A stretch of 40,433 nt of DNA, taken from contig JAAZAT010000070.1 of assembly GCA_012514185.1 (NCBI GenBank), forward strand, positions 1 to 40,433. The letters are read 5' to 3'. Below, one piece after another: positions 1-7,500 of the stretch (positions within the stretch are counted from its first letter, which is position 1; the number at the start of each line of letters is the position of its first letter). Below the pieces are notes generated by a model. It saw only the letters and a program-made list of their open reading frames with translations, had not been told where the DNA came from and searched no databases. The position numbers were made by a program, and so were the translations under genes. Source of the DNA: Spirochaetales bacterium (GTDB taxonomy: Bacteria; Spirochaetota; Spirochaetia; Sphaerochaetales; Sphaerochaetaceae).

Positions 1-442
1 GCTGCCGACGTATCCTACATCCTGTCGAGCTACGATTACCAAAGGGGCACTCAGATAGGAATCGGTGAAAACCAAGGACTTGCTGCGCTGTTCCGTCGGG
101 CTGAGGGATGCGGTCATATCAATATCGCCTGACAAGAGCCTCTGATACCCCTGCTCCCAGGTCACGGGAACATCAAACTCAAAGGTGAGGCCGGTGATCT
201 GTGCTATCTCGTCCAGATACTGCTTGGAAAGACCTGCTATCTTCTTGTTACGATCCACATATTCCAACGGAGCCCAGGCGGGATCGTACAGTACGGTTAC
301 CACCGGATGGGAGGCAAGAAACTGTTTCTCACGCTCATCCAAGCGTGAAAGGAATGTAGCCTCCATCATTTGCATAGACGGCCAAGCACGCAAACAGAAG
401 AAGGATTGCCGACATTAGCCTCTGCCTTTTTGATCTAAGCAT
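1..442 (-). CDS. N-terminal part of an exported solute-binding (SBP family 3) sensor protein, apparently frameshifted; runs off the window
   Basis: An ATG at 442 overlaps the stop of the PAS gene upstream (ATGCTTAG), and opens a signal peptide, MLRSKRQRLMSAILLLFACL followed by AVYA. That frame closes about 11 residues later. The next frame, open from about 375 to the window edge, reads FLSRLDEREKQFLASHPVV and then LYDPAWAPLEYVDRNKKIAG. This is the usual N-terminus of periplasmic family-3 solute-binding domains found on BvgS/EvgS-type sensor kinases. Signal peptide and domain therefore lie one base out of register. A protein starting at an internal ATG (375, 369 or 366) would lack export. It could be a decayed gene, a sequencing error or recoding. 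The ATG/stop overlap suggests co-translation with the orphan PAS protein. The C-terminal part, possibly a kinase, is outside the window. Confidence 0.6.
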
Positions 443-1823
443 TCCGATCCTCCTCCACTGCAGCATAGCGAATCGGCTTTCCTTCCTGCTTGAGCAACGT
501 ATTCACTTTCCGCTTCAACTCCATGATGCGGTCTTCACGGTGGGCCATCACTGCATACCAGCGCTTCAGCTGATCAAGCTGCTTGGCGTTTTCCATCTCA
601 ATCATCTTTCGCTGGGTGATGTCCTGCCCTTGTGCTATGGTGGCCATCAAGGCGCCGGTGTCAGGATTATCGATGGGGCTTGCATTCCAAATGAACGTCC
701 GTCTTTCCCCGTTTTCATTCTCCATCTCCAGTTCAGCCGACGAAATCGCTTGATTCTCCTCAAGTTGCTTAAATAAGTCCGATCGATACCTTGCATTGAT
801 GTGCTTGGCAAAGTCTGCGAGGTTCCTGCCCACTACATCCGCTACGGTTCGCCCGAACAAGGATGCAAACGCCTGGTTGGCAAGCGTGATTTTCATTGCG
901 GGATCCCAAACCACGATGGGTGCATTTGCATGGGCCAGCAGGCCTTCTACATAGTTCTTCGCCTCCCTGAGCTCGACCTCGATCTGCTTCTGCTTGGTGA
1001 TCATCTCCGTATAGATGATGATGCCCCCGATCGTCCCCTCCTCTGTATACCAGGGCCGACACTCCCATCGGGTATACTCAACCTTTCCGTTTGCCCTGAT
1101 GTACTGGTCGTCTTCGGCACTGAGGATCTCTCCCGCCAGTGCTCTCTGATGGACATCCCTCCATTTCTGGGGAAGGTCGGGCAGAACTTCATAGTGATGC
1201 CTGCCGATAATTGATGCAGCATCCTGTATGCCGTACTCATCCAGGTACTTCTGACTCACATAGAGATAGCACAGGTTCGTATCGTGGATTGCAATGGAAC
1301 TTCTGGTGTGCTCGATGACATACCGCATCAAGTCTGCTGAGTGCTGCAACGAGAGCTCAACCTTCTTTCGCATGGCGATAGTGCGGTAAAAGCACATGAA
1401 GGCCGGATTTGTCGTGCCCAATGCGGTGACGGACACCTCAAAGGGAAGAAACGAGCCGTCTTTTATCCGTTGCTCGGTTTCCAGAATCACTGATTTCTGC
1501 AGCTCGATTGTTTTCAAGTGAGAAAACAATGTCTCACTACGATTTTCCCTCAAAACCAGCTTCAGGTTTTTCCCGACCAGATCGCTTCGCGCATACCCTG
1601 TCATCGCGAGGTATGCGTCATTCACATCCTGAATGATTCCCTGGCCATCAAGGCCGATGTATCCTTCCGGCATGGCGCGAAGCAGCGTTTCAACTTGATT
1701 TGCATCAACCGAGGATTCAGTTTTTTTGCGCACACAATGCATGAAGAGCATGCCGACTGCCACAACCATCAGGATGACAAGCATGAGATACAAGGATATC
1801 TCAGCTATACACGGGATGAGCAC
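435..1823 (-). CDS. Membrane-anchored protein with three PAS domains, no kinase domain
   Basis: About 462 residues. A single N-terminal membrane helix (SLYLMLVILMVVAVGMLFM) is followed by three tandem PAS domains of about 115 residues each. Each has recognisable PAS cores, such as GLDGQGIIQDVNDAYLAMTGY in the first and the WDPAMKITLANQAFASLFGR region in the third. The protein ends in a charged helix (REDRIMELKRKVNTLLKQ, then GKPIRYA) that in related proteins links PAS domains to an output module. No histidine kinase, GGDEF or EAL domain follows. The GTG at 1823 is chosen because AAAGGAG lies 8 bases upstream; a TTG at 1844 in the same frame lies before that site. Its stop overlaps the start of the solute-binding sensor gene, so the two probably form one signalling unit. 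Ligand unknown. Confidence 0.8.
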   Translation of the reverse strand: MLIPCIAEISLYLMLVILMVVAVGMLFMHCVRKKTESSVDANQVETLLRAMPEGYIGLDGQGIIQDVNDAYLAMTGYARSDLVGKNLKLVLRENRSETLFSHLKTIELQKSVILETEQRIKDGSFLPFEVSVTALGTTNPAFMCFYRTIAMRKKVELSLQHSADLMRYVIEHTRSSIAIHDTNLCYLYVSQKYLDEYGIQDAASIIGRHHYEVLPDLPQKWRDVHQRALAGEILSAEDDQYIRANGKVEYTRWECRPWYTEEGTIGGIIIYTEMITKQKQIEVELREAKNYVEGLLAHANAPIVVWDPAMKITLANQAFASLFGRTVADVVGRNLADFAKHINARYRSDLFKQLEENQAISSAELEMENENGERRTFIWNASPIDNPDTGALMATIAQGQDITQRKMIEMENAKQLDQLKRWYAVMAHREDRIMELKRKVNTLLKQEGKPIRYAAVEEDRNA

Positions 1824-1854
1824 CTGTGCAACTCCTTTCAACAAAAGGTATATT

Positions 1855-1869
1855 CAGCATAGCATGCTG
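1855..1869. promoter_or_regulatory. Short palindrome upstream of the PAS gene
   Basis: CAGCAT-agc-ATGCTG is a perfect inverted repeat with a 3-base centre in the gap between the HAD gene and the PAS gene. It could be a binding site or a chance repeat. No matching second copy was seen nearby. Confidence 0.25.
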
Positions 1870-1890
1870 TCAGCAAACCTGCCAGATACA

Positions 1891-2673
1891 TTATTGCGAC
1901 AACACAATTGCATGCACGGTAGCTTCCAAATCATGGCAATGCTCAAATGCATGTCTTTTCAGGTTTTCGTGGGCGCTGCCCATCAAGTACCCCTTTCCTG
2001 CCGCCTTGAGCATGGAAATATCATTCTCATCATCACCGAATGCATAGGTATGTTCGATAGGAATCCCAAAGTGCGAGCTGATGGCAACCAAGGAATCGCC
2101 TTTGCTGGTCGGGCAGATATCGAAAAGCTCCTTGCCGGTGGTTACCACATGGTAGGAATCAGCCCATCTTTTTCGGCTTTGGCTGAGGATGGCTTCCTTG
2201 TTTTGGCGGCAGACACCGGTGATTTGGAGAATCTCGTCGTTGATGTCGGAAAATGCATCAAATGTCTTGGTGAAGCCCTTGGCCAAATACCCTTTGTTCT
2301 GCTCTTGCTCGAGCGAAGCAGTGGGGAGATGAATGGCGTTCTTGCCGGAAAGCAAAGGAATCGCCCCTTGCTCGAGCAAGGATTGCGTGATTTGCTTTGC
2401 ATCCGAAACATGGATGGTATGGTTGGGGATCAACTCACGTCCCTGGTAAAGGATCCTGCAGCCGTTGGATGCGGAAAAGACAACCTCATCCTCGACTTGC
2501 GCAAAGAGAGGAATCAGGGAGAGATGAAAGCGCCCGCTCGAAATGCAAAACAGATATCCTTGTTTCTTTGCCTCATGCACCAGGGAGAAGAAGGATGGGG
2601 AAACCTCACGCTGTCCGTGGGGAAGAATGGTCCCATCCACATCACAAAAAAACATACCTTTGTACCGATTCAC
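1891..2673 (-). CDS. Cof-type HAD-superfamily (IIB) phosphatase
   Basis: About 260 residues, the normal size for the family. It has the nucleophile motif CDVDGTI near the N-terminus (two Asp residues in DxDGT), motif II in FCISSGR, and the acid motif GDDENDISMLKAAG near residue 210, with a type IIB cap between them. Such proteins dephosphorylate small sugar phosphates or cofactors such as flavin mononucleotide or pyridoxal phosphate; the substrate cannot be read from sequence. The GTG at 2673 is preferred because GGAGG lies 5 bases before it and the DxD motif follows within 15 residues. An upstream ATG at 2730 would add an unconserved tail. It follows catalase on the same strand, separated by a stem-loop. 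Confidence 0.85.
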   Translation of the reverse strand: MNRYKGMFFCDVDGTILPHGQREVSPSFFSLVHEAKKQGYLFCISSGRFHLSLIPLFAQVEDEVVFSASNGCRILYQGRELIPNHTIHVSDAKQITQSLLEQGAIPLLSGKNAIHLPTASLEQEQNKGYLAKGFTKTFDAFSDINDEILQITGVCRQNKEAILSQSRKRWADSYHVVTTGKELFDICPTSKGDSLVAISSHFGIPIEHTYAFGDDENDISMLKAAGKGYLMGSAHENLKRHAFEHCHDLEATVHAIVLSQ

Positions 2674-2732
2674 AACCACCTCCACCCCTTTTGGTGCAGT
2701 ATGACAAATTACGTTCTTTGGTACAAGCAATT

Positions 2733-2762
2733 ATCCCGCAGTCAGTTGAAAGACTGCGGGAT
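2733..2762 (-). terminator. Stem-loop downstream of catalase
   Basis: ATCCCGCAGTC and GACTGCGGGAT form an 11-bp perfect stem with an 8-base loop, just past the catalase stop. The minus-strand T-run after it is poor (AATTGCTTG), so it may be a weak terminator or an mRNA-protecting hairpin. Confidence 0.6.
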
Positions 2763-2782
2763 AGAATCAAGAAGAGAAAGGG

Positions 2783-4291
2783 TCAGCCCCTGGCTCCGTA
2801 GGTATCGTGCATGTCAACATCGGCGATGGAAATGCCCAAAGCCTTTGCCACACCCTCCCCATAGGCTGGGTCGGCGAGGTAGCAGTGCCTGATGTGACGC
2901 TTTTGCACCAGGACTGTCGTACCCTGCATGTTGCGAGCGGTGTTCTCAAAGAGCCGCTGCTTCTCATCCTCCTTCATGATGGAAAAGAGCTTTCCCGTCT
3001 GTTCATAGTAGTGGTCGTCATCCTCACGATAATCGTAGTGGTCGACAGGGCCTCCTCCATCGTAGGCGGGTTCGGTCAGATCAATCTGGTCCTTCCACAT
3101 CCCATACGAGTTTGGGTTGTAGTGCACGCTGCCGCCAAAGTTTCCATCCATTCGCATTGCACCGTCGCGATGGAAATGGTTGGTTTCAACCTTGCTGCGG
3201 TTGACGGGAATCTGGTAGTGGTTCACCCCCAGCCGATAGCGCTGTGCATCACCGTAGGAGAAGAGCCTGCCTTGCAGCATGCGGTCCGGCGAGTAGCCGA
3301 TGCCGGGAACGCAGTTTGCCGGATTGAAGGCTGCCTGCTCGACGTCCTGGAAGTAGTTGTCCGGGTTTCTGTTGAGCTCGAGCACCCCTACTTCATGAAG
3401 CGGATACTGGCCGTGGTACCAGACCTTGGTGAGGTCGAAGGGATTGTCCGGATGCTTTGCAGCCTGCTTTTCGCTCATAATCTGCACATACATGGTCCAG
3501 CGGGGGAAATTTCCTTTCTCAATGGATTCAAACAGGTCCCTCTGGTGGCTTTCCCTGTCATTGGCAACAATTGCCGCTGCTTCAGCATCGGTCAAAAACT
3601 CAATGCCCTGCTGGGTCTTGAGGGTGAATTTCACCCAGACACGCTCATTCTTCGCATTGATGAAGGAGTAGGTATGCGAGCCGTAGCCGTTCATATGCCG
3701 ATAGCTTTTGGGAATGCCTCGGTCTCCCATGGTGATGGTAACCTGCTGCAGCGCCTCAGGGAGGGCGGACCAGAAGTCCCAGTTGTTCTGCGCCGAACGC
3801 ATGTTGGTCCTGGGATCGCGCTTCACTGCATGGTTGAGGTCGGGAAAAAGCATCGGATCGCGGAAGAAGAATACCGGGGTGTTGTTTCCCACCAGGTCCC
3901 AGTTCCCTTCCTCGGTGTAATACTTCATTGCAAAACCGCGGATGTCACGTTCTGCATCGGCAGCCCCTCGTTCACCTGCAACGGTTGAAAAGCGGACGAA
4001 CACCTCGGTTTTCTTGCCCACTTCACTGAAAATCTTCGCCTTGGTCCACGCTGTAATGTCCTTGGTCACCGTGAACGTACCAAAGGCTCCGCTTCCTTTG
4101 GCATGCATGCGCCGCTCAGGAATAACCTCCCGGTCGAAGTGCGCCATTTTTTCCAAGTACCAGGTATCCTGCAAGGTCACCGGTCCACGCCTGCCTGCTG
4201 TCTGGATGTTCTCGTTCTGTGCAACAGGACGGCCACTGATTGAAGTCAATGGTTTCTTTTTCGTTTCGTCTCGCCCATCTCGGTCGGCCAT
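2783..4291 (-). CDS. katA: Monofunctional haem catalase
   Basis: About 502 residues, the size of small-subunit haem catalases, which convert hydrogen peroxide to water and oxygen in the cytoplasm. The catalytic pair is intact: His63 in [13 protein letters not shown] and Asn136 in [14 protein letters not shown]. They are 73 residues apart, as in bovine catalase (74/147). The haem-ligand Tyr346 lies in [12 protein letters not shown], 283 residues after the catalytic His, again as in the family. The ATG at 4291 is chosen because AAAGGAGG precedes it by 7 bases; the longer form from 4321 starts before that site. It has its own promoter (4339-4366) and is divergent from the diguanylate cyclase. 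In an otherwise anaerobe-like gene set, it suggests that the host meets oxygen. Confidence 0.96.
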   Translation of the reverse strand: MADRDGRDETKKKPLTSISGRPVAQNENIQTAGRRGPVTLQDTWYLEKMAHFDREVIPERRMHAKGSGAFGTFTVTKDITAWTKAKIFSEVGKKTEVFVRFSTVAGERGAADAERDIRGFAMKYYTEEGNWDLVGNNTPVFFFRDPMLFPDLNHAVKRDPRTNMRSAQNNWDFWSALPEALQQVTITMGDRGIPKSYRHMNGYGSHTYSFINAKNERVWVKFTLKTQQGIEFLTDAEAAAIVANDRESHQRDLFESIEKGNFPRWTMYVQIMSEKQAAKHPDNPFDLTKVWYHGQYPLHEVGVLELNRNPDNYFQDVEQAAFNPANCVPGIGYSPDRMLQGRLFSYGDAQRYRLGVNHYQIPVNRSKVETNHFHRDGAMRMDGNFGGSVHYNPNSYGMWKDQIDLTEPAYDGGGPVDHYDYREDDDHYYEQTGKLFSIMKEDEKQRLFENTARNMQGTTVLVQKRHIRHCYLADPAYGEGVAKALGISIADVDMHDTYGARG

Positions 4292-4338
4292 GATCGGTCC
4301 TCCTTTTTCTCTGCATAACAATAAGTTCCTATGACTTC

Positions 4339-4366
4339 AGTATGACATAACCGGGCCAAATTACAA
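4339..4366 (-). promoter_or_regulatory. Candidate catalase promoter
   Basis: On the minus strand, TTGTAA (4361-4366) and CATACT (4339-4344) are spaced by 16 bases and lie about 48 bases upstream of the catalase ATG. This is a moderate match to a housekeeping promoter. Confidence 0.4.
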
Positions 4367-4376
4367 TTAAAATCAC

Positions 4377-4389
4377 TTCCTATTAGGAA
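4377..4389. promoter_or_regulatory. Palindrome TTCCTA-t-TAGGAA between catalase and the diguanylate cyclase
   Basis: A perfect 13-base palindrome with one central base, about 11 bases upstream of the candidate catalase -35 box and about 84 bases before the GGDEF start. Its position suits an operator shared by the divergent genes. It is not a clear match to the standard PerR or Fur box. Confidence 0.4.
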
Positions 4390-4472
4390 TATTTACTGGT
4401 ATGGCTCTGTATCGAGGCCTCTATATTTCGAGGTTTTCCCATGCTATCATGCAACAAGACGAGGATAGTCAC

Positions 4473-5492
4473 ATGATGGACGAAACGCTTGATCTCCGAC
4501 CGAAACTATTGAAACGACTACACCCCTATATGCTTGGCATTGTGCTTATCGCCCTGCTGGCCGTGCTGGCTCCCGTCTCGTATCAGAATCCTGACAAGCC
4601 GGCCTATGTCATCCTGTTGCTCGTACTTGCAGTCTTGTTGCTTGCATCCATGGCTGTACTGCGAAAAGGCTATTACCATGCCGGTGCCTTCTTGACTGTT
4701 GGAGTCTCTTTTCTTGGCACCTGGGTCTCTTTCTTGATCAACTCCAGGATGCTCTTCTGCGACTTTTTCCCCTTGGTCTATGTCACTGGCTCCATCATAC
4801 TCTCCAGCCTCTTTCTTCCCCTTGCCGCAACGCTTGTCATCATTGCCGCCCACACCCTGCTCTTGGTGGCCGTCGTCCTCACCACTCCGATCCTGCAGAC
4901 TCAGAACTGGCCGAGTTTTTTCATCTATATCCTGTTTGTCTCCCTGCTCAGCACCATTGCCAACCAGCTCATCAAGACTCAGCTTATCCAGTTGCGGGAG
5001 AGCTCGATCAGGGACCATCTGACAGGGCTGTTCAACCGCCGATACTTTGAAGAGACGTTGAAAAACAAGCTGAAACGGGCACAAGGCGCTGAATCTTCAT
5101 TGGGTATCATCCTCCTCGATGTGGACCACTTCAAGCAATTCAACGATACCTATGGCCACGACGCCGGCGATGCGGTGCTCACCGAGCTTGCCAATCTTAT
5201 GCTCCGCCACTTCGATATCACCGTCAGTGTCTGCCGCTATGGCGGCGATGAGTTTGCCGTCCTTCTCTCCAAAACACAGAAGGAGGAACTGTTGTTGCTT
5301 GCAGAGTCCTTGGTAAAGAAAGTACGCAGCCTTTCGGTGATGCACAAAAACAAGCCGTTGGGAGCAATGACCATCTCCTGCGGCTATGCCCTGCACAACC
5401 GAACTGAGGGTCTCGAACAGTTCATCAAGCGGGCGGACCAAGCTTTGTATCAAGCAAAAGAGCAGGGAAAGGACCGGGTGGCTGGGCACTAG
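4473..5492 (+). CDS. Membrane-bound diguanylate cyclase (GGDEF protein)
   Basis: About 339 residues. The first 175 form several hydrophobic helices (for example GIVLIALLAVLAPV, YVILLLVLAVLLLASMAVL and LSSLFLPLAATLVIIAAHTL), without a recognised sensor family. A complete GGDEF domain follows, from IRDHLTGLFNRRYFEE to the end, with the exact active-site motif GGDEF at 257-261. It should make cyclic di-GMP at the inner membrane. The product-inhibition RxxD motif is absent at the usual place just before GGDEF, so feedback control is probably lost. The ATG at 4473 (followed by a second ATG) has GAGGA upstream; an earlier in-frame ATG at 4401 has no such site. No c-di-GMP phosphodiesterase lies in the window. 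Confidence 0.92.
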   Translation: MMDETLDLRPKLLKRLHPYMLGIVLIALLAVLAPVSYQNPDKPAYVILLLVLAVLLLASMAVLRKGYYHAGAFLTVGVSFLGTWVSFLINSRMLFCDFFPLVYVTGSIILSSLFLPLAATLVIIAAHTLLLVAVVLTTPILQTQNWPSFFIYILFVSLLSTIANQLIKTQLIQLRESSIRDHLTGLFNRRYFEETLKNKLKRAQGAESSLGIILLDVDHFKQFNDTYGHDAGDAVLTELANLMLRHFDITVSVCRYGGDEFAVLLSKTQKEELLLLAESLVKKVRSLSVMHKNKPLGAMTISCGYALHNRTEGLEQFIKRADQALYQAKEQGKDRVAGH

Positions 5493-5498
5493 TTCCTC

Positions 5499-5527
5499 TT
5501 GATTACTTAACATTTATATAGTATATC
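5499..5527 (+). promoter_or_regulatory. Promoter of the DUF72-imuB-dnaE operon, very close to the start codon
   Basis: TTGATT (5499-5504), a 17-base spacer, and TATATC (5522-5527). The DUF72 ATG begins 7 bases after the -10 box, where transcription would be expected to start. There is no Shine-Dalgarno sequence between them. Confidence 0.5.
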
Positions 5528-5533
5528 TGAAGT

Positions 5534-6361
5534 ATGAGTACGATTCTGATAGGAACTTCAGGCTACAGCTATACCGAATGGGTGGGCCCTGTCTACCCCA
5601 AGGGCACCAAGAGCGAGGAGTTTCTGTTCTCGTATGCACAGATGTTTCCCACCGTCGAGCTGAACTTCAGTTACTACCGCATGCCCGAGGCCGCCCAGCT
5701 TGCCTTGATGCATCAGAGTGCTCCTTCCCTCAGGTTTTCCATCAAGGCCCACCAAAGCCTCACCCATGTCATCGACGCCGGGCATTGGAGGGAGCAGGCG
5801 ACCATCTTCCGCCGTGCTTTGGAGCCGCTGCTCGCCAATGAGGTGCTCGATGCCGTGCTTTTGCAGTTTCCCTCTTCCTTCCACTATGAAGTAGACCAGC
5901 GAAAGTACCTGGACACACTGCTCAGGGTCCTCTCCCCCCTTCCCTTGGCGGTAGAGTTCCGCAACAGCCGGTGGTACAACAACCGCACCCTCGATTCGCT
6001 GAGAGCGCGGCAGGTCTCGTTTGTCTCTCTCGACCTGCCGCAAATCCAAGGAAATCCTCCGGTCATGGATGTCCCCACCTCATCACTTGCCTATCTGCGC
6101 CTGCACGGAAGGAACAAGGAGACGTGGTGGGGTTCCGATGCAGCAAGCAGGTATGACTATCTGTACAGCGACAGCGAGCTGAAGGTCCTGTTGGAGCGGG
6201 TGCTTTCGCTGATGGTGGGAGCAGAGAAAGTCCTGGTGTATTTCAACAACCATCGCAGAGGACAGGCGGCCTCCAATGCCAAACGGCTCAGGCAGCTGCT
6301 TGATGCAAGCGGAGGTGGGTCATGCATGAGCGAAAAGCAAGCATTGTCCATATCAACATAA
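5534..6361 (+). CDS. DUF72 (YecE-like) family protein
   Basis: About 275 residues. The N-terminal ILIGTSGYSYTEWVGPVYP, the FSYYRMP segment, the AVEFRNSRWYN stretch, SLDLPQI and the C-terminal VYFNNHRRGQAASNAKRL are the hallmarks of DUF72, a predicted TIM-barrel family with no established biochemical role. The conserved N-terminus begins at the third residue, which fixes the ATG. No Shine-Dalgarno site is present and a -10 box ends 7 bases earlier, so the mRNA may be leaderless. The 3' end overlaps the ImuB-like gene by 40 bases, so the protein is co-expressed with a DNA-damage polymerase module. That context suggests, but does not prove, a role in DNA repair or tolerance. Confidence 0.88.
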   Translation: MSTILIGTSGYSYTEWVGPVYPKGTKSEEFLFSYAQMFPTVELNFSYYRMPEAAQLALMHQSAPSLRFSIKAHQSLTHVIDAGHWREQATIFRRALEPLLANEVLDAVLLQFPSSFHYEVDQRKYLDTLLRVLSPLPLAVEFRNSRWYNNRTLDSLRARQVSFVSLDLPQIQGNPPVMDVPTSSLAYLRLHGRNKETWWGSDAASRYDYLYSDSELKVLLERVLSLMVGAEKVLVYFNNHRRGQAASNAKRLRQLLDASGGGSCMSEKQALSIST

Positions 6362-7500
6362 CAGATTTCGCTGCAGCGGTTGCAATTGCAAAACAACCCC
6401 GCCTTGCAGACCGTCCGTTCGCCATCGCCTTGGAGGGCTCCGCCCGGAATGTAATCATCACAACCTCCCGCAAGGCATGGCAGGAGGGAATCCGTGTTGG
6501 AATGCCGGTCACTACTGCACAGCGCATGCTCCCCGACCTGCAGGTACTGCCCCCCGACACCCAGTCGGCCGCACAGGCGGACAGTGCAATAGCTATGCTG
6601 GTGGCCTCCTACTCTCCCGACATCCAGTGCGACAAAGGCGGGCATGTCTACCTGGACATGAAGGGAACGGACAGGCTCTTCGGACCTGTTCTGGACAGCG
6701 CCCTGCGGATTCGCAAGGACATCCGCGAGCACCTGGGTCTTGAGGGGGCGGTGGCGGTTGCCTCGAACAAGCTGGTGGCAAAAATCGGGACCAGGGCCAT
6801 CAGGCCCTGTGGATTGGCCCATATTCGCGAGGGTGAGGAAGCTTCCTTTTTGGCAAGTCAGGATGTGAGCCTGCTCTCGGGGGTGGGACCTGCCATCGCC
6901 AGGCTCCTGAGGGTTGCCGGCATCACCCAAATCGGGCAGATAGCCGCCTTGGACGACAACCAAGTCCTCGCTTTTTTGGGCAGGCGCGGCCTTGCCCTGC
7001 GCGATGCCGCCAGGGGGCTTGACACCTCGCCGCTGCAAAAAGGGGTGATGGACAAGCAGTTCATCCACAGAAAGGTCAATTTTGCCGAACCGATTCTCAA
7101 CCTTGCGGAGCTCAAGGCCGGCATATTCGCCGCAGCCGAGGATGCAGGTCTGCAGATGAGAAGGGAGGGCATGAGCTGCCAGGCTGTCCAGATCAGCCTT
7201 TTTTGGAGCGACGGCAGGACCAGCGAGGCAACCAAGCGGACCAAGGGCCAGTGGATCTACGATGCTGAGATAGCGGACGCCCTCTTCCAAGCGGCTCTGC
7301 AGGCGATGGGACGCCGGGTCAGGCTCCTGTCCTTCGCCTTCAAGCTCTTTGACTTGGGTCCATCCCTCAGACAGACCGACCTGTTCATCCCCGAGATTCT
7401 GCAGAAGCAGGACTCATTGCAACAGGCAATCGACGAGGTACGCCAGAGGTTCGGGCCAGGCATCCTCACTCATGCAACGGCCCTGTGTCATGGAAACTAG
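6322..7500 (+). CDS. imuB: Catalytically dead Y-family polymerase homologue (ImuB-like)
   Basis: 392 residues with the Y-family layout: palm/fingers (1-170), helix-hairpin-helix region (LLSGVGPAIARLLRVAGITQIG, about 185-205) and little-finger domain (about 235-345). The metal-binding carboxylates of active Pol IV are missing. The HxDxD-type motif reads HINIT (Asn12 and Thr14), and the SIDEAYLD motif reads KGGHVYLD, with Gly107 and His108 in place of Asp and Glu. This is the signature of ImuB, the inactive adaptor of the ImuB/DnaE2 mutasome. A clamp-binding motif, QTDLF at 351-355, fits that role. GGAGGT lies 5 bases before the ATG, inside the DUF72 gene, and the stop overlaps the dnaE start. 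Overall it is about equally similar to DinB; the lost residues decide the call. Confidence 0.82.
   Translation: MHERKASIVHINITDFAAAVAIAKQPRLADRPFAIALEGSARNVIITTSRKAWQEGIRVGMPVTTAQRMLPDLQVLPPDTQSAAQADSAIAMLVASYSPDIQCDKGGHVYLDMKGTDRLFGPVLDSALRIRKDIREHLGLEGAVAVASNKLVAKIGTRAIRPCGLAHIREGEEASFLASQDVSLLSGVGPAIARLLRVAGITQIGQIAALDDNQVLAFLGRRGLALRDAARGLDTSPLQKGVMDKQFIHRKVNFAEPILNLAELKAGIFAAAEDAGLQMRREGMSCQAVQISLFWSDGRTSEATKRTKGQWIYDAEIADALFQAALQAMGRRVRLLSFAFKLFDLGPSLRQTDLFIPEILQKQDSLQQAIDEVRQRFGPGILTHATALCHGN

Noticed and set aside
2807-3988. A 393-codon open frame on the plus strand opposite catalase
   Set aside because: It is the complement of a certain catalase gene, has no recognisable domain or ribosome site, and reflects codon bias of the real gene.
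4355-4375. A PerR box before catalase
   Set aside because: The best AT-rich match agrees with the 15-base consensus at only about 10 positions, which is not convincing.
5493-5533. A LexA/SOS box before the DUF72-imuB-dnaE2 operon
   Set aside because: No GAAC-N4-GTTC-like or CTG-N10-CAG-like site was found; the operon may be controlled in another way.
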